This document shows, piece by piece, positions 57,700-64,000 of a DNA stretch of 64,000 bases. The notes below the pieces were generated by a model, which saw nothing but the letters and a program-made list of their open reading frames with translations, did not search any database and had not been told where the DNA came from. The stretch is from Symsagittifera roscoffensis (taxonomy: Eukaryota; Xenacoelomorpha; Acoela; Convolutidae), in contig NC_087067.1 of the NCBI RefSeq assembly GCF_963678635.1, positions 4,812,647-4,876,646 on the forward strand, given 5' to 3'. A program made the translations under genes and the position numbers. Positions within the stretch are counted from its first letter, which is position 1. Each line of letters begins with the position of its first letter.

Positions 57700-58020
57700 T
57701 ATGTGATTGACTTTTCCTTGAATTTATAACTTTCCGGTGGGGTGTAAGACTTAATCTTGAAGCTGTTTATCTTTGAAAGTCAATTAAGCATGCTTGTCAG
57801 AAGCGCAAAGACTGTTAGATCTGAGTGATTTCGGTCATTATTTTTGCTTTAACGATAAGTTTTATTCAAGTTTAGCAATGATTTTTCAACCAAGTATTTT
57901 TTCGTTAGCTAACCTATTCTTGAGCCTAAACTTGATTTAAACTGGATTTAGGCTAAAGGTTAAAAAAAACTTCCGTCCTATTTGCTTAATAAGCAATCTG
58001 AGTTAACATCATTTTTTACA
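57700..58020 (+). repeat. Gypsy 5' LTR
   Basis: Shares with the 3' LTR the blocks AAGACTTAATCTTGAAG, GTCAGAAGCGCAA, ATTTCGGTCATTATTTTTGC and AACCTATTCTTGAGCC. Ends in TTTTTTACA. The start is only approximate; TGTAAGACTTAATC at about 57743 is a candidate. Confidence 0.6.
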
Positions 58021-58038
58021 TGGTGCGGTCGAGCGAGT
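58021..58038 (+). promoter_or_regulatory. Candidate primer-binding site
   Basis: TGGTGCGGTCGAGCGAG follows the CA end of the 5' LTR directly and starts with TGG, the complement of the CCA end of a tRNA. Which tRNA would prime cannot be told without comparison with the host's tRNAs. Confidence 0.45.
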
Positions 58039-59129
58039 CAAATTTACTTGGAGTAAAATTTTTCTGGAACAATTCATTGAAAAAACCATCAAGATTTGGG
58101 GAAGTGATCCGAAAAATTCCAGGTAACAATTATGGCAAAGGATTAAGTAGCTATCGAAGATATTATAAATCCACGGTCTGAAACTAACTAATCTACACAA
58201 TATCAGGTCCACTGGAAGCTTGTGAGGATCAAATTTAACGGGCAGTAAGAAAAACAAAAAGCAAAAGCCGTTCCCGCATATATTTAAGAAGCTCGGAGAA
58301 GAAAAGTTGAGAATATTACAAAATACAATAGTTTAAAGATATCAGACGTAAATTAAAATCAAATCTCTGTCTGGCCCCAGCAAAAGAAGGCCAAAAAAAA
58401 TTGTGATCAAAAATGCTGGAAAACAAGTCTCAGATAAAAATTTGGAAAGTTTTAGGAGTTATAGAAGACTACTTTTAAAATAATTATGAAGTCTGATTTT
58501 CAAACCAAACAAGATCTTCTGCCATAGAAGAAAAGATAACGAAGCACAAAACTCACAAAAAACTATAAATATCTAAACCTGCAAAATCTGTAAGCTCGGA
58601 GAACTAGACGTAAAAGTAGTTCCTGATACTTTCAGGAACCAACATGAGAAACGTGGATTTTCAGACGAAATTGTGCATCGAGTACCTTACTCCAGAGAAC
58701 TAGCTGACAAACAAACTAGTTAATAAAAAAGGCACGAAAATCTACCAACAAAAGTTAAAGAATCCAGTAAAAACAATTTATACAAACATTTTACGAGTTT
58801 AAAAGCAAATATAACATAAAAACTGTAAAACCTTCAGAGTGTCGAACTTGCTGTCAATAATTTTTATGAAAGACATCTTATAAAATTTACAGCTAGAGAC
58901 AGAAAATTAAACATCTAAATCAATTAATGGAAAAACACATTACACTAGCCCTTGAAAGATAAACAATGTATCAACCAATTTCTCCAGGAAGGAAATCTCG
59001 AAAAAAATTTAGATGTTCAGTAGACTTCACTATATCTCCAATCGTTTTCTAACACAAAAAAGAAGGGTCTTTTAAAATGCCCTAAGCTATAAATTTTTAT
59101 TTAAAAATTTGTGGCAGGTATCATAAGCG
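58039..59129 (+). other. Gypsy gag/protease region, not recognisable
   Basis: By position this should hold gag and protease. Frames are too broken to name any domain with confidence. Confidence 0.35.
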
Positions 59130-59580
59130 TAACTTGATAAATGATTGACAATGTGGCATTGATGACAAGCGGTCACGAGGAAACTAGTATCTGGTTTTCT
59201 TCCGTAGACTTACAACATGCATACAGTCAAATTCCACCATCAAAAAAGCTAGGCGGAGGCAATATAACAGGATCTTACAATTCAAAACAAAATTTTATGG
59301 CTTAGGATATTCAACGAGATTCAACAATTCATGGACCGGATAACCGTTAAATTAACAGAAACACACTGTTTGCTTGACGATAGTTTTATTGCGACTGCTG
59401 GTAAATTACAAGACCGTTGTAAATTGGTGACATTTGTTTTGAAAACCTTAGACAAAAAAGGCCTAGCCTCAAAATGGAATAAACCAGTTTTTAACAGACT
59501 ATATAGAGTGGTTAGGATTCGCAATGGATGCCAATGGAACCATCTCTTTGTTTCCCAATTTTGATATCTAAGAAATCCTT
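59130..59580 (+). pseudogene. Gypsy reverse transcriptase fragment
   Basis: FSSVDLQHAYSQIP (about 59195-59240) is the conserved segment with the first catalytic Asp. A degenerate SYNSKQNFMA stands where gypsy elements have the YRF.T.PFGL-type segment. HCLLDDSFIATAGKLQD (59364 on) corresponds to the catalytic DD box, with LLDD for Y/FLDD. Stops and shifts separate the pieces. It would copy the element's RNA into DNA. Confidence 0.75.
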
Positions 59581-59739
59581 GATTCATAAAAAACTATAAT
59601 TTTTCAATGTGATCATTAATCAATAACTTCAACAATTTTATACCGAAATTATCCACAAAAGAAATATGTAACTCAGTTTTAACTGTCTTTTCGATATTAA
59701 ACTAAAAACGGGGCGAATTGCGAAGCTTCACAAAAAAGA

Positions 59740-60160
59740 TTGGAAGCGTCCCTAGACCAGAATCATGGAATAAAATGGAAAACTGTAGCTTTTGCTAGTA
59801 GTTTGTTAAATGTCCGTAAAATAATTTATAATAAGAACGAGCTTGAACTATTGGATTATGTTGGGCATTTGACTATTTTAAGAATCCTTTACTACTGGTT
59901 TAACCAATTTTTATTCTTACAGACCACAAATTCTAAAAATGGCCTTAAGAAACAATAAAGGCACCAAAAAAGCACAATCTCATTCACCCGTTGGAATTAT
60001 AAACTTTGACTAAATGAATTTAATGTAGAAAATTTAGCAAGCAGAGAAGTAGGATTTGTGGACAATTTATCAAGACACCTAACGGGTGAGCCCGTACCAA
60101 TCCCATATGACCTTGAAAAACTCGTTATCGCATCGGTAAACCAGATTAATTTGTTGCTCG
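59740..60160 (+). pseudogene. Gypsy RNase H and linker fragment
   Basis: EASLDQNHGIKWKTVAFASS and YNKNELELLDYV (59740-59865) match the LGA.L.Q...W.PIA.AS and Y...E.E.L pattern of gypsy RNase H. A later piece with FVDNLSRHLTG (about 60055-60085) corresponds to the VADxLSR end of the domain. Frameshifts lie between. Confidence 0.75.
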
Positions 60161-60719
60161 ATTTTTTATAATTGGTTGCCTAAATATTCTCACTCAAAGA
60201 GAGCAGTTTTTCCAACATCTAGAACAAGATGATTCAAAATAGAGCAGTCTGACTGAACCTGTAGCCAACAAACAAAAAACGAAACTGAATATGAGAATTA
60301 ACTAAGATCGCTGCGAATTTTTGCAATTTTTTTACGCTGGATCTAACATTCCACTGTGACAAAACTTTCAATCGCGTACACAAGAAGGCTTTATCTTGCA
60401 TTATTTTAGATTTTTTTTTAAAATTAACTTTGGTCTTTTTGAGGAAATTTTCTGGTCGATTTAAAATTTTAGAAGCAGCAATTTCCTTGTGTAATAATCC
60501 CCGAGAGCTAACGCATTTGCAGATAAAACCTCGGAAACGGTCATGAGTCCAAATTCAGTACCGGCTCAAAGCCCTTAATCAATAAAACAAATTGATTATA
60601 TTCTCCTGGCCATACGGTTGTTTTACAAACATCAAGACCCTCACAAAACAAGGTTTAGTCCGAAAAAAATTTAAAAAGCTAGCTACAAAAGGAGAAAAGA
60701 AGACATTCTTCAAGTGATC

Positions 60720-61740
60720 AATGATCCACCTTCCATATCTTAACAACTAACACGTTATTCAAGGATGCTTGCACTCTGACGGACGACTAAAAATACCAGC
60801 TTGCTTGAGAAAGGCAATGCTTCAACGCGTTCACAAAGCACACCCTGGACAATTTGCTATAAAAAACCTGGCTGTGCAAAATATCTGATGGCAAAATTTT
60901 AACCGAGATTTACAGGTAAACGGCGAAACCTTCATTGAAGCAGGTAAATTTTATAAACCTCGTACCATGCAAGTAGAGCATTTAAAACTACCGACGGTCG
61001 TTGAAGCAAATCAAGAAATGGAAGTAGGTTTTGCCTAATCTCTACGTTTTTTGGGGGGCGAACAGATGTTGACATATTTTGAAAGTTTTTCTCAGCTCAA
61101 GTAACATCTATCAGCTCAGCGAAATCAGCTGTTACTTTTCGCAGGAACTATATAGCATTACACGGGGTCCTTAGATTGATTAGAACAGACCGAGGCTCGC
61201 GATTTATCCCATGAGAAGTACGCAAACTTTGTCGGGACCAAAGTTTATTGTTAATATTTAGTCCTGTGGGTGATCAGAGTGCTAAAACGTTTTTACTAAT
61301 ACCATATAATGTCTAATAATGGTGAGTCAACGAATACATACTTTCTCATCTTTCGAAGCACACTTTGGTAGATCACCAAAAAAGTCTGCCTATTCTAATA
61401 AAACAACCGCTTCAAACATCATAAATTGGACCAAAGCGTTGTAATCTATAAATAAATGAAGAAAATTTATGCGTCGTGAAGAAAGAAATTATTGGGACGC
61501 TCTACGCCATATTGAGGATGGAAACCTTCACGACTACTCATTCTCATCACCAATGCAGCAAAATATGTAACAACCACCTCTGGATCCCCAGTCAAAGTTC
61601 TTACACTGAAAAACGCACGGGGAATCTCTAACTCCATATTGAAAAACACGCCGGAGAAGCCCATTGTGTATAGAAAACTTCAAGATGAAAAAAGACGAAA
61701 TTTATTAGAAATTACTTAAGGAAGAGATTATAAGAGAGAC
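60720..61740 (+). pseudogene. Gypsy integrase fragment
   Basis: DGRLKIPACLRKAMLQRVHK, then AHPGQFAIKNL, lies in the place of the HHCC zinc-binding region (about 60780-60875), and a KPRT piece (about 60955) follows. The core begins near MEVGFA (61018) and continues with SAQVTSISSAKSAVTF, then HGVLRLIRTDRGSRFIP (about 61160-61210), which holds the second Asp. SPVGDQSAK (about 61260-61285) stands where SP.H..G..E is expected, so the Glu region is decayed. Confidence 0.7.
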
Positions 61741-62459
61741 GGATCATAATTGTAGGCAGTGAGTGGTTAACTGTTCCGTGAAAAGACCAAAGTAATTGAA
61801 AAAAAAAAAACCTTCACAAAATAAACAACTCATAAAACTCCACGCGCGCTGCAAGTGTACCAGACCATACGTATTATAAAACCAATCAGAAATGTGGATT
61901 TCAAAAGCTCAAAAACAACCCAAATAAACAGAAACATTTGAGCAAAGTTTGAACAACTCAATATCTAAAAAACAAATGCAGCTATGAACAGCTCAAGAGA
62001 GACCTTGCTATGGGACGAGGAAGAGCAACAAAAACCTTTGAGTGTTCCGCTGGGTAAGAAAGTGAGGCTGATCCATTGGGTCAACCCGGACCAGTTACAA
62101 GGAAAGGGTGACGCACCTCATATGCCTATAGATAATATATAGACATCCCAAAGGAGACAGTGCCGGATAATTATACAGGCGAATTTACACTACCCAAAGA
62201 GCTGAAAATGAGACTTACTAAAGACCTTAATCAATTTACTCGAATAATTAACTCTGAATACAAAACTGAATTGCATAAAGAAGAAGATCAAAAAACTACA
62301 ATCCAAAACTGAGGAGCAGATCCTCGAATCACCTACAAAGACGATTTCGATGCATTAACTTCTGATTAACAACAAACTCTTATTTCGTCGAATTCAGGTC
62401 GCCTCTCTTAGGATAGATTGATATATCATGAGCATCGTACTTATTTTATTTATCTCACT

Positions 62460-62834
62460 TTCCAGAAAACTTTCCAGGGCAATGTGAAGGGTAAGACTCA
62501 ATCTTGAAGTTTTATGTTTGAAAATCATTTAAACATACCTGTCAAAAGCGCAATGATTTTTCAATCTGAATTATTTCGTTTATCCTTTTTGCTTCAGCGA
62601 TAAAAAAAATTTCAGTTTTAACAACGTATTTTATTCTAGTCTTACTTAGCTGGCTATCCTGTTCTTAGCCCAAACTGTTTTTAAAACAAGTCTTAGTTTA
62701 AAAGCTATTTTATCTTACTGAGAATTCAACCCGTTTTTGCGAACCTTCTTTTAAATTAAATTAGTTTAAGAGTTAACCCAAAATCCTTCCTAGATTAGTT
62801 GTTTAACAACCTAGATCAATGTTATTTGTTTGCA
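62460..62834 (+). repeat. Gypsy 3' LTR
   Basis: Blocks AAGACTCAATCTTGAAG, GTCAAAAGCGCAA, AATTATTTCGTTTATCC and TATCCTGTTCTTAGCCC correspond to the 5' LTR. It ends at TTTGCA (62834), parallel to the ACA end of the 5' LTR. The start is approximate. By eye the LTRs differ at about a quarter of positions, so insertion is old. Confidence 0.55.
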
Positions 62835-63033
62835 GCCTTTGTGCCTAAACGATTGAAAATGTAAAATGATCAGCTTTTTTAAAACTTCAGAACTATAGCA
62901 AAAATAAAAAAAAACGTACTGCTTCAAAACACTGAGCTCCAATTCAATTAAAACTCAAAGTAAGCTTATCTAAACTTCCTAAAAACCCGTTTCAAAAGAT
63001 TAATAAACCAAAATTTAAAAAATGCTCATCATA

Positions 63034-63744
63034 CAGTGCTGATGTAAATTAACTGGACACAACGCGTTAAACTAGAAATTTAAAACGCGTTTTTCTCAAA
63101 TTGGGTTGAGTTTAGGTGAAAACTTATGAGGACAAAACTTGCTTAAAATTTAAGCAGAATTAATATGGTGTAATTTGTTTTGCAAAATTCGGGCCAAAAA
63201 TTTTACCCAAAAAATGGGTCATTTTGGCGTTTCTTAGTAGATCAAAAATTACGTCAAAAATACCCAGTCAATCACAGACATAATTATATCAAAGTGAGCC
63301 ACTTACGTCGCTCAACAAACTTTAAGAAGGGTATATTCTCCAAAACATTGTAAAAATTAATTTATTTTTGTTTGATAGACAAAAAAGGTCGTTTTTAATA
63401 AAATACCAATTTTTTCTTTTAAAACAATTTTTATACGGTTTGCAAATTTTTTGGAGAATCTACCCTTCTTAAAGTTTGTTGGGCTACGTAAGTGGCTCAC
63501 TTTGATATAATTATGTCTGTGATCGACTGGGTATTTTTGGCGTAATTTTTGAATAACTAAGAAAAACCAAAATGACCTATTTTTGGGGTAAAATTTTGGG
63601 CCCGAATTTTGCAAAACAAATTACACCAATTTTAAGCAAGTTTTGTCTTCATAAGTTTTCACCTAAAATCAACCCAATTTGAGAAAAACGCGTTTAAAAT
63701 TTCAAGTTAAACGCGTTTTGTCCGGTTAACTTAAATCAGCACTG
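63034..63744. mobile_element. Palindromic MITE with Tc1/mariner-like ends
   Basis: Starts CAGTGCTGATGTAAATTAAC and ends GTTAACTTAAATCAGCACTG, with TA immediately outside both ends (63032-63033 and 63745-63746). The arms, about 320 bp each, are reverse complements over almost their whole length (for example AAACGCGTTTTTCTCAAATT against AATTTGAGAAAAACGCGTTT; TATAATTATGTCTGTGAT against its complement at about 63275). A centre of about 70 bp is unpaired. The CAGTGCTG end and TA target are those of Tc1/mariner; no transposase gene is present. Confidence 0.85.
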
Positions 63745-64000
63745 TACAATTTTCAACAATGAGAATCGTATGATGAACAATTTTTGTAATACCCATGTAA
63801 TGATGAGCAGTTTTTTTGTAGTTGAACCCTGGTTTAAAATGAGCGTGGTTTTTAAGCATAGTTGTTTGCGAAATAAAAACTGCAAAAACACTCGTACCAG
63901 GGCAAAACCAAAAATAATTGGACTGCTCCTTAAAGTTGATTTAAAAATTTTGTTGAAAAATTGACAATAACAAAAAACTGAGTAGTAGCTTCAGTTTAAT

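Larger units (their letters stand above)
57700..62834 (+). mobile_element. Ty3/gypsy LTR retrotransposon, heavily decayed
   Basis: Two related LTRs in direct orientation (about 57700-58020 and 62460-62834) flank a primer-binding site and, in order, fragments of reverse transcriptase, RNase H, the zinc-finger region of integrase and the integrase core. The total of about 5.1 kb fits a gypsy element. Stops and frameshifts occur every few dozen codons, so it is old. Confidence 0.85.

Noticed and set aside
61467-61664. Minus-strand 65-codon frame
   Set aside because: Antisense to the decayed gypsy integrase, without features of its own.
1-64000. A prokaryote-like defence, secretion or biosynthetic system
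   Set aside because: No operon-like runs of genes, no ribosome-binding sites with long adjacent ORFs; all long coding traces belong to transposable elements of eukaryotes.

Overview
This is an AT-rich stretch (about two thirds A+T by eye) of a eukaryotic, very probably invertebrate animal, genome. It holds no rRNA, no convincing tRNA gene, no operon and no intact single-copy host gene that I can name. Almost everything recognisable is mobile DNA or its remains: one Polinton/Maverick-type DNA polymerase, one Ty1/copia fragment, one BEL/Pao element whose 3' half is tandemly triplicated, one decayed Ty3/gypsy element with both LTRs, several fold-back/MITE-like elements, and many tandem or segmental duplications. 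This combination is typical of invertebrate metazoans; I cannot name the species. A run of exactly 200 N suggests a scaffolded long-read assembly.

Layout. 1-2919: protein-primed family B DNA polymerase, all polymerase motifs present, one frameshift. 3125-5007: degenerate short repeats, then a 740-bp direct duplication. 5235-11290: higher-order repeat array built from a ~0.5-0.6 kb monomer, a fold-back element and a segment with a tRNA-like B box. 12561-14509: copia gag-protease-integrase remnant. 15706-24107: a long, imperfect inverted repeat enclosing a 1.58-kb direct duplication (second copy with an internal deletion) and a (TA)22 run. 24567-37615: three 4.2-4.4 kb direct copies carrying BEL/Pao RNase H, integrase and LTR on the minus strand; the third copy continues through RT, protease and gag to a 5' LTR ending at 41093. 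42762-43372: a small TIR element packed with a palindromic 11-mer motif. 43700-51965: two to three diverged copies of a gene-like minus-strand block with exon-like conservation and splice signals, cut by the assembly gap at 51966-52165. 54707-56305: a 34-bp tandem repeat, then an inverted-repeat element enclosing eight 60-bp tandem repeats. 57700-62834: decayed Ty3/gypsy element. 63034-63744: palindromic MITE with Tc1/mariner-like ends and TA flanks.

Working together: within each retroelement the domains stand in the expected order (gag-PR-RT-RNaseH-IN for BEL and gypsy; gag-PR-IN for the truncated copia), but all carry stops or frameshifts and no element looks able to move by itself. The only part with a hint of host or lineage-specific genes is 43700-52000, and there the evidence is paralogue conservation plus splice sites, not a recognised family.
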